A stretch of 9,334 bases of DNA from PGYR01 sp041595255 (GCA_041595255.1 JBFHKR010000105.1:1-9334), one strand, 5' to 3'; positions 1-7,121 are shown, counted from the first letter of the stretch. The notes: generated from the letters alone by a model not told the origin. A program made the numbers and translations.

Positions 1-399
1 GATGCTGATACTAATGCATTTAGTGACTATATGGAAGCAATGAGATTACCACAGAATACTGATGAAGAGAAAACTATAAGAAATCAAGCAATGGAAGATG
101 GAATGAAAGTTGCAATCGAAGTACCATTAAAGACTATCAAGACAGCTGATAGAATTTGGGATGATCTGATAGAGGTTGCAAAAATTGGGAATTTCAGTAG
201 TCGTTCTGATTTAGAAGTAGGTGCTAGAGCTCTAGAGGTCGGAATATGGGGTGCCTATAGAAATGTTATAATTAATTTATCTGGCATAAGTGATACAAAT
301 TATGTTGAACAAACTAAACAAGAGGCCGAATCACTATCTATAAGAGCGAAAGAGAAAATGCAAGAAATATTGGATATAATAGAAAAGAGAAATAATTAA
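1..399 (+). CDS. ftcD: Formimidoyltetrahydrofolate cyclodeaminase (C-terminal part, 5' end outside window)
   Basis: The reading frame is open from base 1 and codes 132 residues before TAA at 397-399. The ATG at 31 is internal, because residues before it (DADTNAFSDY) already match the family. The protein matches the cyclodeaminase domain (FTCD_C), which converts 5-formimidoyl-tetrahydrofolate to 5,10-methenyl-tetrahydrofolate plus ammonia in histidine degradation and folate one-carbon metabolism. Recognisable blocks are the D-x-D-T-x-A-F start, 'LPQNTDEEKTIRNQA', 'VPL', and the 'GNFSSRSDLEVGARAL...GAYRNVIINL' segment typical of this all-helical cytoplasmic enzyme. The C-terminus is a charged helix. 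Whether a formiminotransferase domain is fused upstream or encoded separately cannot be told from this window. It ends just before a strong terminator. Confidence 0.9.
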   Translation, partial: DADTNAFSDYMEAMRLPQNTDEEKTIRNQAMEDGMKVAIEVPLKTIKTADRIWDDLIEVAKIGNFSSRSDLEVGARALEVGIWGAYRNVIINLSGISDTNYVEQTKQEAESLSIRAKEKMQEILDIIEKRNN

Positions 400-405
400 T
401 TAAAG

Positions 406-434
406 AAAAGGGGCGAAACTAAATCGCCCCTTTT
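406..434. terminator. Bidirectional intrinsic terminator
   Basis: A perfect 11-bp stem pairs 406-416 (AAAAGGGGCGA) with 424-434 (TCGCCCCTTTT) around the 7-nt loop AACTAAA. Because the stem begins with A4 and ends with T4, it gives a GC core followed by a U-run on either strand. It lies in the 41-nt gap between the converging cyclodeaminase and S9 peptidase genes, so it can end both transcripts. Confidence 0.9.
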
Positions 435-440
435 ATATTA

Positions 441-3164
441 TCATCTACCTATATTATATTTTCCTTTATAACGGAAACCATCTAACATCCATTTAGGCAT
501 ATCACCTCCGAAAACATAATAATCCATAAATTGCTTCATTCTTAGTGAATAGTCTAATTGATTATGTATCTTTTTAGGATGATGCGGTTCACCTTCATAT
601 TGCAAGAAAATACAATTTTTATCAAATCTACGCATTGCTAAATACAATTCAATACCTTGTTGCCACGGCACCGCTTCGTCTATATCACCAAACATCACAA
701 GTAGTGGTGTATTCATCTTATCAGCAAAGAAAATAGGGGAGTTTCGAATATATGAATCAAGTGAATCAATTATATTCCCTCCTATTCGGGATTGTTCTTT
801 TTCATATTGAAACTGTCTTGCTAGACCTGAACCTAATCTAATACCAGAATAGGCAGAGGTCATATTAGAAACAGGTGCCCCAGACACGCAAGCAGCGAAA
901 TAATCTGTTTGGGTTACTATCCATGCGCTTTCGTATCCTGACCAGCTATGACCATGCATCACAATTTTTTCTGAATCAGCTATACCCATTTCTACTAATT
1001 TATCACATCCCGCTATTAAAGCTGCTTCTGCAGATTTCCCTGGGTTTCCATCATAGAATTTTACATCAGGAAAGAACATTACATATTCAGATCCAAGGTA
1101 AAGAGAATAAGGTGGTCTATGATTAATCTTTGGCATATTGAATTCATTTTTCCGATCTGAAAATCTTTCATAGAAATATACGAATACGGGATACTTTTTC
1201 CCCTTTTTATAATTATCAGGTAGTGCGTAGTATCCTTGTAATGTATCACCAAACTCAGTGACAAAATCCACTATATGAGAAGTACCCCATAAAAATTCAT
1301 CAACTTGTTGCTGTTCTTTTGTTAATCTTTCTAGTTTACTTAGTTTAGTATCAGTTAACCATAAATCAGGGTATGTATTAAATCCTTCTTTAGTAATTAT
1401 TATTTTGTCAGAATCATCAGATTTATCTTCATAATTAAATAAATAGTCTCCATAAGTTCTAATATCAACTTCACCAGTTATTAAATCTAATATACCCAGA
1501 TGCTTTTGTTTCGACTTTGTTCCATATACAGAGACAATAACTTTATCACTACTTTCAAACCATCTTTTATTTTTATCAGTGTTTATAATATTAATAGTAT
1601 TTTCATTCTTACGTCCTATACCCTTAGTTAACAAACGGCTACTTCCATTAGATAAGTCAAATTCCCATATATCAAACTGATCTCCTATTAGAATCTTTTT
1701 GTCTTGACCAATCCAACCTTTAACACCATAAGAACCTGGTTCTTTAGGGTGATCATCCAAAACATCGTAAAACGGAACAGACAAATTTTCATTAAGTACT
1801 ATTACTTTATTAGTTACATTATTATAAGAATACCACTTTTTTTCCTTGAAGTAAACTGTAAAAAGTCCATCAGGAGATAAATGAGGTCTTTCTTCCAGAT
1901 TTTTTTCGATTAACTTTTTTTCTCCATTACTTATATTTACAGTATATAAGTCGTAATACCAACCACTATAAGTCATAAGCTTTTTATACGGCTCATAATC
2001 CAGCTGAAGAGTAAAATTTGAATTATCCACAGAATTGACACCAGTAATTGTGCTATCAGTTATATATAAGAGTTTATTTTTTTTAAAATCATAAAGTGAA
2101 AGGTAAACATCATCTTTAGTTCTATCCCAGTTTGTCTGTTGGAAAGGAATAATCTCTGGGTCTTTAGGATGCCATAAATAAAGTTGGGTATCATCAAGTA
2201 TCAAATCAGTATCATACAAGTTTGATTCAGTAATTTCAGTCGTATCCTTCTCATCCCCATACCATTGAGTTAGAGGTTTGTAACCAAACCATAATCGATT
2301 ATCATCATCTGATAATTTTAAATCATTTTTCTCAGGTATATAATATCCAGATCTAGATGATGTATCAGCAATTATATTTTTTACTTTGGAATTGTAATTA
2401 AATATATTGACTGAGTTGTCTTTAGTTTTATCTTCTTTTAATATTCTGCCTTTTAAATAAAAAAGATTATCAGAAGTCTCATCCCAATGAATATTAGTAT
2501 ACTTCGAATTAGAATCTGAGTCAATTTCTATTTCAGGTATAAATTCCTCGTTCAAATTCCTAACAAATAATCCGTTCAACCCTTTATCTAATATGGTTGA
2601 ATAGAAAATATTATTACCGAGTGAATCCAATGTATATTCTATGACATTTTCAATTGGAATTTCAGTTTCACTTTGTAAATGTCTCAATACAAGTTTTTTT
2701 CCTTTTGACTTTTCTTTTTTATCATAATCTTTTGTGTATGCTAGCCATTTTCCATTTTTTGCTAATTTGAAATTGGATACATCATCAATGTTTTTCCGAT
2801 AATCTGTTAGTGTATTTACAATCTCAATACCTGGCTTTTCATCTTTATATTTTTCAGGATTTAGCTGTTTGATTACATCTATTTCTGTTTTAACTACAAA
2901 CCATCGCGTATCTTGTGAGTATTGCGAATGATTACCCCTTTCAATCTCAAATATTTTATCTGATTCAAGTGATTGAATTATATGAGTATTGTTTCCTCTT
3001 TGAACATCTAATCTATAAGTAATCCAACTACCATTATCTGTAATATGATGAGAAGTTAGATTCTTAAATTTTAAAATATCTTCGAATGTTATTGCTCGTT
3101 TTGCTTGAGTTAAACTTGTAGTAAATAATAGTAGTAAAACTATTGTAGATTTATTAAACTTCAT
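441..3164 (-). CDS. Secreted prolyl oligopeptidase family serine peptidase (S9)
   Basis: This is a 907-residue exported serine peptidase. Residues 1-21 form a signal peptide (K-rich start, IVLLLLF core, SLTQA cleavage region), so it should act in the periplasm or outside the cell. Residues from about 25 to 620 are a low-similarity WD/TolB-like beta-propeller gate with repeated NGxW/DG and YxxDxxT strands. Residues from about 635 to 890 are the alpha/beta hydrolase. The nucleophile is Ser740 in GHSWSG, with Asp829 in GDIDEAVPW and His861 or His862 in GEPHH completing the triad. YFYERFSDR (about 663-671) resembles the oxyanion region of Bacteroidota S9 enzymes. The position after Ser-Trp, usually Gly in GxSxGG, is Ser here. 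Substrates are unknown; the family cleaves oligopeptides, often after proline or as dipeptidyl or acyl peptidases. The ATG at 3162-3164 directly precedes the signal peptide; no strong Shine-Dalgarno is present. It is monocistronic, facing the cyclodeaminase. Confidence 0.92.
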   Translation of the reverse strand: MKFNKSTIVLLLLFTTSLTQAKRAITFEDILKFKNLTSHHITDNGSWITYRLDVQRGNNTHIIQSLESDKIFEIERGNHSQYSQDTRWFVVKTEIDVIKQLNPEKYKDEKPGIEIVNTLTDYRKNIDDVSNFKLAKNGKWLAYTKDYDKKEKSKGKKLVLRHLQSETEIPIENVIEYTLDSLGNNIFYSTILDKGLNGLFVRNLNEEFIPEIEIDSDSNSKYTNIHWDETSDNLFYLKGRILKEDKTKDNSVNIFNYNSKVKNIIADTSSRSGYYIPEKNDLKLSDDDNRLWFGYKPLTQWYGDEKDTTEITESNLYDTDLILDDTQLYLWHPKDPEIIPFQQTNWDRTKDDVYLSLYDFKKNKLLYITDSTITGVNSVDNSNFTLQLDYEPYKKLMTYSGWYYDLYTVNISNGEKKLIEKNLEERPHLSPDGLFTVYFKEKKWYSYNNVTNKVIVLNENLSVPFYDVLDDHPKEPGSYGVKGWIGQDKKILIGDQFDIWEFDLSNGSSRLLTKGIGRKNENTINIINTDKNKRWFESSDKVIVSVYGTKSKQKHLGILDLITGEVDIRTYGDYLFNYEDKSDDSDKIIITKEGFNTYPDLWLTDTKLSKLERLTKEQQQVDEFLWGTSHIVDFVTEFGDTLQGYYALPDNYKKGKKYPVFVYFYERFSDRKNEFNMPKINHRPPYSLYLGSEYVMFFPDVKFYDGNPGKSAEAALIAGCDKLVEMGIADSEKIVMHGHSWSGYESAWIVTQTDYFAACVSGAPVSNMTSAYSGIRLGSGLARQFQYEKEQSRIGGNIIDSLDSYIRNSPIFFADKMNTPLLVMFGDIDEAVPWQQGIELYLAMRRFDKNCIFLQYEGEPHHPKKIHNQLDYSLRMKQFMDYYVFGGDMPKWMLDGFRYKGKYNIGR

Positions 3165-3249
3165 TAATTTTTTCCATTAATTGCATATCAAAAGTCTATA
3201 ATATATGAAAGTATTTTGAGAATGGGAAAAACTAAAAGATTATTAAAAA

Positions 3250-3278
3250 TTGACTAAATACCTATTTAGGTTTATAAT
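3250..3278 (+). promoter_or_regulatory. Predicted -35/-10 promoter for the DUF4256 gene
   Basis: TTGACT at 3250-3255 (5 of 6 to TTGACA) and TATAAT at 3273-3278 (6 of 6) are separated by exactly 17 nt, predicting a start near 3285 and a leader of about 48 nt. The spacer contains the short dyad CCTA-TT-TAGG (3261-3270), which could be an operator. Caution: Bacteroidota housekeeping promoters usually have TTG and TAnnTTTG instead. A TATATTTG matching that -7 element also occurs at 3291-3298, but without a well-placed TTG. AT-rich DNA makes chance matches likely. Confidence 0.45.
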
Positions 3279-3332
3279 AGTAATAAATATTATATTTGAA
3301 ATAGATTAAAAAACATAAAAAGAATTTATAAA

Positions 3333-3890
3333 ATGAAGAATAAGCTTTCAATAGATGTAACAACAGAGTTAGTTGAGATACTTAAGAATCGATTTGAAAA
3401 TAATATGAATCGGCATGAGGGAATAAAATGGGAAGAAGTTTTATCAAAGCTAGAGTCAAATCCCGATAAACTATGGTCATTAAATGAAATGGAACTATCA
3501 GGTGGTGAACCTGATGTTGTTGGTATTGATAGTAAAACAGGAGAGTATATATTCTTTGATTGTTCTGCTGAAAGCCCAAAAGGCCGTAGAAGTGTTTGTT
3601 ATGATCACAAAGCACTTGAAGCACGCAAAAAATTCCCACCTGAGAATAGTGCTATGAATTTGGCAGCAGATATGGGGATTGAGATTTTAGATGAAAATCA
3701 ATATAGAGAGCTACAAAATCTAGGAGAGTTTGATACAAAAACTTCAAGTTGGATAAAAACACCTGATAAAATTAGAGATTTAGGAGGTGCTATATTTGCT
3801 GATTATAGATTTGGTACTGTATTCGTATATCACAATGGGGCAGACTCATATTATGCTGCTCGAGGATTTCGGGGTTCTGTCAGAGTATAA
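3333..3890 (+). CDS. DUF4256 domain-containing protein
   Basis: The 185-residue cytoplasmic protein matches the DUF4256 family over its full length, from the first helix to the conserved C-terminus. Conserved blocks visible are RFENNMNRHEG (20-30), KLWSLNEMELSGGEPDVVG (46-64), EYIFFDCSAESPKGRRS (71-87), LGEFDTKTSSWIKTP (130-144), GGAIFADYRFG (151-161) and VYHNGADSYYAARGFRG (165-181). No function is established for the family as far as I know. There is no signal peptide or membrane segment. The acidic and basic residues Glu59-Pro60-Asp61, Asp76 and Lys83 on flanking strands are spaced loosely as in PD-(D/E)xK nuclease folds, which is only a suggestion. The ATG follows an A-rich leader without a Shine-Dalgarno. 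The gene is alone on this strand and converges with the M50 gene 15 nt away, with no hairpin terminator between them. Confidence 0.9.
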   Translation: MKNKLSIDVTTELVEILKNRFENNMNRHEGIKWEEVLSKLESNPDKLWSLNEMELSGGEPDVVGIDSKTGEYIFFDCSAESPKGRRSVCYDHKALEARKKFPPENSAMNLAADMGIEILDENQYRELQNLGEFDTKTSSWIKTPDKIRDLGGAIFADYRFGTVFVYHNGADSYYAARGFRGSVRV

Positions 3891-3905
3891 TTTATATCAA
3901 ACTTA

Positions 3906-4625
3906 TTATTTTTTATAAACGTACAATATGGATTGTATCATAGTAAAAATAGAAATAAATATGATTATACCACCCCAAATCCAATAAGGAAAGAATAGGT
4001 TTTGAGCAATAACTCCAGTATCTGAGATATGGAAATCGTTATCAATGAAGGCTTCTTGACTCATCAAATATCCAATACTAAGATATATACTTAAGAAAGC
4101 TTGGATACCTATGAATATTAATAATAGTTTTTGATTTTTTGCTTGCATTTTGAGGGCGGCGAAAAAAATAAGTACAGCAAAAGTTAGTATTACAGGAATT
4201 CCATAAACGGATCTAATCCAATAAATAACTGAAAAAGCTAAAATACCACTAAATGTAAATAATATTTTTTTAATGTGTTTTTCTTTCATAGAAAGAATAA
4301 TAAGTATGGCACCTGCTGCTGTAGGTCCTAGTGGCCCTGCTGCTGCAACAATGGCTTTCCCTACATTACCTAGGAATAGGTTTCCACTCCACATAGCCAA
4401 GCCAGATCCATCTGCATATATTTCGAGTTGGTGAAAGCTACCTCCTAATATTAAAGCCATAATTCCGTGAGCCATTTCATGGAACCAAGTAGATAAGATT
4501 GTAAAAGGATAGAGGACTAACATTCCAAAAGGTACACGCCAAAGTATAATAGTAAAAACAGCAAAAGCCATCATCCATAATATGTACTTTTGCTGTTCTG
4601 TTAATTTCTTTTTTGCTTTAGCCAT
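3906..4625 (-). CDS. M50B-like integral membrane zinc metallopeptidase
   Basis: This 239-residue polytopic membrane protein has the zinc-protease motif HEMAH at 49-53 (HExxH), placed in a hydrophobic segment as in site-2-protease-like enzymes. It fits the compact peptidase M50B-like family of roughly 200-240 residues. A second conserved region, AAAGPLGPTAAGA (94-106), resembles the Gly/Pro-rich helix of this family, and SDTGVIAQNLFFPYWIWG (201-218) matches its C-terminal SD...W signature. About six hydrophobic segments are visible, at about 14-32, 36-62, 89-112, 120-138, 141-160 and 166-188, with a last one at 214-237. No PDZ domain is present. The N-terminus is basic (KAKKK), consistent with a cytoplasmic N-terminus. 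It starts 6 nt after the stop of the OmpA-family gene on the same strand, so it is very likely co-transcribed as the second gene. The substrate is unknown. No Shine-Dalgarno precedes the ATG. Confidence 0.85.
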   Translation of the reverse strand: MAKAKKKLTEQQKYILWMMAFAVFTIILWRVPFGMLVLYPFTILSTWFHEMAHGIMALILGGSFHQLEIYADGSGLAMWSGNLFLGNVGKAIVAAAGPLGPTAAGAILIILSMKEKHIKKILFTFSGILAFSVIYWIRSVYGIPVILTFAVLIFFAALKMQAKNQKLLLIFIGIQAFLSIYLSIGYLMSQEAFIDNDFHISDTGVIAQNLFFPYWIWGGIIIFISIFTMIQSILYVYKK

Positions 4626-4631
4626 TTGCTA

Positions 4632-6656
4632 TTATATATCTTTTACAGGAGTTTCCACAGTTATTTGTACAGTTCGGCAATAAAATCTTCCTTCAGGTAA
4701 ATCATTGTCGTACAACAACCTTTCCTCACCTAGACCTTTGACTTCAGCGTCTCGAAGTCTAAGTCTATTAGCTACTGATTTTGCTCTTCTTTCTGATATT
4801 TTTTTATTTATATCTTCTTCACCCATACTATCAGAATAACCATATACATAAACTTTAGCTTTATCTGTTATTCTATTTTTAACAAAGTCAACAACTTCTC
4901 TGTGTTCTTGTTCAAGACTTGATTTACCATAAGAGAATAAAATCAAACTATAATACTCAAATTCTTTGTCATCAGTCCTATTCTCTCTTTTAGTATTCAC
5001 AGTAAGTTTGTTTATCGGTAAGGACTTTTCTGCAAATCCTCTTTGACCAACTGAATCCATAACTGATAGTTTGTATTCAATTGGTGAAGCAGATCTAGGC
5101 ATATTCTTTTTATCATTCCTTAAATCCCAAAGTAAATCTGCATCTGGTTGACCAGTTCCAATTTTTTGAAATAGTATATTATTATCTTGTTTTGCTTCAA
5201 ATACCCATTCATTTATACCTACTTCTGAATCGACGTCTGCTAAGAACTTGATATCAGTATCAGAAAGAACTCTTAGTGTATCTGTAGTCATAACTGGTTT
5301 GATTATTGACTCATCACTAGATAATATTTCAACTCTTCTGTTTTCTTCTTGTCCAGGTAGAGTATCTGATTTAGAAGCTTCTATAGGTAAGTTTCTAGCT
5401 TGAACATCAATTCTATTTGGTTCTATACCCCAAACATTAGTGAGGTAATTTTTAACAGACATAGCTCGATCGTTTGAAAGTGATTTGTTGTCTAATTCAG
5501 GACCTATATTAGAATTACATCCAACTAAAGTAATTTTTGCACTTAAGTTTTCTTTCATTCTATTTCCTACGATATTCATAACATCATAGTAAGTTTCTAT
5601 AGCGTTCTTACCCTTTAGGTTATCTGTGTCGAAAGTCATTGCTTCATTCTTTGCTAATTGATTATATCTTCTAGGGATTGTTGAAGAACTATCATCAAAG
5701 AAAACATAATTAAGCAGTGGTCTCATATTTATTGAGACGAAATCTTCTATTTGAACTTTTGGTTCCTTATTTATTCTCCCATTCGAATCTACAGAAACTG
5801 CATCTACAAAAACTTTTAGTGCAGGTGGATTAATCGGTAAAGGAAGCGAATCAGGCATAATTGGATTTGCCGGTGGCGGTGGAGGTGGTGGTGGAGCAGG
5901 TGGTGTTCTATATTTAACAGCTACTCCAGCTTTTAGTTCACTAATATTCCAAGCCAAATCACTAACTATATTATTGAATTTATGAGAGTAATATAATCCC
6001 GGTACTATGAATAGTGAATTTTTTTTATTTAGTGGAAGTTGATAATCTATACCTACAGTCAATCCGAATATCAAACTACTCAGATTTTGAATTTCACCTT
6101 CATATTGATTTCTCACTCTTCCTTCACCTGGGAAGACACCTCTGTCAGATGGTTGTTCTATTTGTTCCCATTGCTTATAATCTGATGAAAGGAGTAATCC
6201 AAAACTCGGACCTCCATTTAGGAATACATTCTCTGCTATTCTATAAGAAAGCAAAGCATCGAAATCAATTTTAGAAACATTAGAATTTAGATTATAAGAG
6301 AATACCCCTTGTTGCAAGTTACCATCAACTAAAACATCTGTATTAATCTCAGAGTAAAAATTACCTGTAACTTGGCTGAAACCAGCACGAAAATCAATTA
6401 TATAATCATAGTCGATAGGAATATCCACGACAAGACCACCACCAAACGTTGGACCTATCTCGGTTGAAAAACCACCGCAACAACTCTGTGTATTTGGTAG
6501 CTTCGCAAAATCTGCAAAATGAAAAGTCAAACCATATTGACCATATACACCGAACTTTGGTTTCAGTGCATTCGTATCTATAGTAGTTTGTCCGTTGGTA
6601 TTATAAATGCTGCATAAGAGAATTATAATAAAAATTCTAATATAACTTCTCGTCAT
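4632..6656 (-). CDS. OmpA-family outer-membrane protein with N-terminal beta-barrel and two OmpA-like domains
   Basis: The 674-residue protein has a signal peptide (residues 1-22, hydrophobic IFIIILLC core). Residues about 33-250 are alternating aromatic/polar strands of an outer-membrane beta-barrel (GVYGQYGLTFHF, LIFGLTVGIDYQL, FIVPGLYYSHKF). A polyproline hinge at 252-262 includes eight prolines in a row. OmpA-like domain 1 spans about 312-446 (NYVFFDDSSSTIP, then LSNDRAMSVKNYL and ENRRVEI). A beta-sandwich-like linker follows at about 455-550. OmpA-like domain 2 is about 565-668. Domain 2 keeps the Asp and Arg that bind diaminopimelate in OmpA (Asp609 in YSDSMG, Arg624 in SERRAKS). Domain 1 has Ser382 at the Asp position but retains Arg397. 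Cys59-Cys60 sit in a Gly-rich loop. Likely role: linking outer membrane to peptidoglycan. It is first in a two-gene unit with the M50B-like protease. The signal peptide supports the ATG at 6654-6656. Confidence 0.88.
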   Translation of the reverse strand: MTRSYIRIFIIILLCSIYNTNGQTTIDTNALKPKFGVYGQYGLTFHFADFAKLPNTQSCCGGFSTEIGPTFGGGLVVDIPIDYDYIIDFRAGFSQVTGNFYSEINTDVLVDGNLQQGVFSYNLNSNVSKIDFDALLSYRIAENVFLNGGPSFGLLLSSDYKQWEQIEQPSDRGVFPGEGRVRNQYEGEIQNLSSLIFGLTVGIDYQLPLNKKNSLFIVPGLYYSHKFNNIVSDLAWNISELKAGVAVKYRTPPAPPPPPPPPANPIMPDSLPLPINPPALKVFVDAVSVDSNGRINKEPKVQIEDFVSINMRPLLNYVFFDDSSSTIPRRYNQLAKNEAMTFDTDNLKGKNAIETYYDVMNIVGNRMKENLSAKITLVGCNSNIGPELDNKSLSNDRAMSVKNYLTNVWGIEPNRIDVQARNLPIEASKSDTLPGQEENRRVEILSSDESIIKPVMTTDTLRVLSDTDIKFLADVDSEVGINEWVFEAKQDNNILFQKIGTGQPDADLLWDLRNDKKNMPRSASPIEYKLSVMDSVGQRGFAEKSLPINKLTVNTKRENRTDDKEFEYYSLILFSYGKSSLEQEHREVVDFVKNRITDKAKVYVYGYSDSMGEEDINKKISERRAKSVANRLRLRDAEVKGLGEERLLYDNDLPEGRFYCRTVQITVETPVKDI
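5871..5904 (-). repeat. GGT/GGN triplet tract encoding the polyproline hinge
   Basis: On the plus strand this is a G-rich run of GGT, GGC and GGA triplets; on the coding strand it is CCN codons for residues about 251-262. It is a low-complexity island of high G+C in an AT-rich gene. It joins the beta-barrel to the periplasmic domains. The codons vary in the third position, so it is not a pure slippage-prone repeat. Confidence 0.75.
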
Positions 6657-6733
6657 ATACTATCAATTTTTATTTCAAAATAATTTCGTAAATTAAAACA
6701 AACAACTAAAAATAACTAATATTGTGAGCAAAT
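6657..6733. promoter_or_regulatory. Divergent promoter region between OmpA-family and YkvA-like genes
   Basis: This 77-nt AT-rich gap must hold both promoters. For the minus-strand OmpA gene, TATTTTG (complement of 6676-6682) resembles the Bacteroidota -7 element TAnnTTTG with one base missing, and GTTGTTTG (complement of 6699-6706) lies about 16 nt further upstream as a possible -33 TTG. For the plus-strand gene, TAATATTG at 6717-6724 matches TAnnTTTG at five of six fixed positions. It lies only 9 nt before the TTG start, so such a transcript would be nearly leaderless. Both are weak matches. Confidence 0.3.
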
Positions 6734-7075
6734 TTGAGTAATATAACTATATATGAAGATCAGTATAACGAAAGTAAGTTTTGGAAAAAGCTTTTCAAAG
6801 TTGTTCGATTAACAAGTGTTGGACTAATTGAGAAAGCGCTTGTGCTTTATTATGCTGCTAAAGATGAAGCAACTCCCAAGTGGGCTAAGTCTGTTATTTT
6901 CGGTGCCCTAGGATATTTTGTTTTCCCATTAGATGCTATACCAGATATAATTCCAGTGGCTGGTTATACAGATGATTTGTCAGTATTAGCAGCTGCTATA
7001 GCAACTGTAATTGTATATATAAAAGATGATCATAAGCAGATGGCTAGAGCTAAAGTGGAAAACATTCTAAAGTAA
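6734..7075 (+). CDS. YkvA family (DUF1232) small membrane protein
   Basis: The 113-residue protein carries the DUF1232/YkvA core at about 48-96: a helix, then FPLDAIPDIIPVAGYTDD (64-81) followed by the hydrophobic segment VLAAAIATVIVYI (84-96). The P-x-D-x-I-P-D-x-x-P-x-x-G-x-x-D-D pattern is diagnostic. The family is widespread in bacteria, is thought to be membrane-associated, and has no settled function. The start is TTG at 6734-6736: the in-frame stop TGA at 6725-6727 leaves no ATG or GTG upstream, and the next conventional start (GTG near residue 37) would remove the conserved N-terminal helix. Upstream there is only a weak GAG (6726-6728). It is divergent from the OmpA-family gene and is followed 58 nt later by the orphan 121-residue gene on the same strand. 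Confidence 0.88.
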   Translation: MSNITIYEDQYNESKFWKKLFKVVRLTSVGLIEKALVLYYAAKDEATPKWAKSVIFGALGYFVFPLDAIPDIIPVAGYTDDLSVLAAAIATVIVYIKDDHKQMARAKVENILK

Positions 7076-7121
7076 TTGGCACGGATTTGCTACTAATAGA
7101 TATAGAATAACAAATTATCTT

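Noticed and set aside
875..1264. Open frames of 61-83 codons within the S9 peptidase gene on both strands.
   Set aside because: They lie wholly inside a well-supported gene in other frames and show no family features.
3222..3257. Short basic peptide frame (11 codons, MGKTKRLLKID) in the gap before the DUF4256 gene.
   Set aside because: Too short, no Shine-Dalgarno, and it overlaps the predicted -35 box, so it is unlikely to be translated.
3382..3639. 85-codon frame antisense to the DUF4256 gene.
   Set aside because: Composition is unlike a real protein and the sense frame is a full-length conserved family member.
3886..3920. Possible terminator between the convergent DUF4256 and M50 genes.
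   Set aside because: The stretch is AT-rich but forms no stem with a GC core; only weak TATAA/TTATA complementarity.
6014..6274. 86-codon frame antisense to the OmpA-family gene.
   Set aside because: Shadow of the barrel-coding frame, with no start signal or recognisable domain.
4632..6656. Cys15 of the OmpA-family protein as a lipobox cysteine.
   Set aside because: It lies inside the hydrophobic core preceded by Leu-Leu, not by the small residues a lipobox needs, so a standard signal peptide is more likely.
6720..6733. ATTGTGAGCAAATT resembles half of the lac operator.
   Set aside because: Only one half-site matches, there is no symmetric partner and no LacI-type gene in the window; a chance match in a short AT-rich gap.
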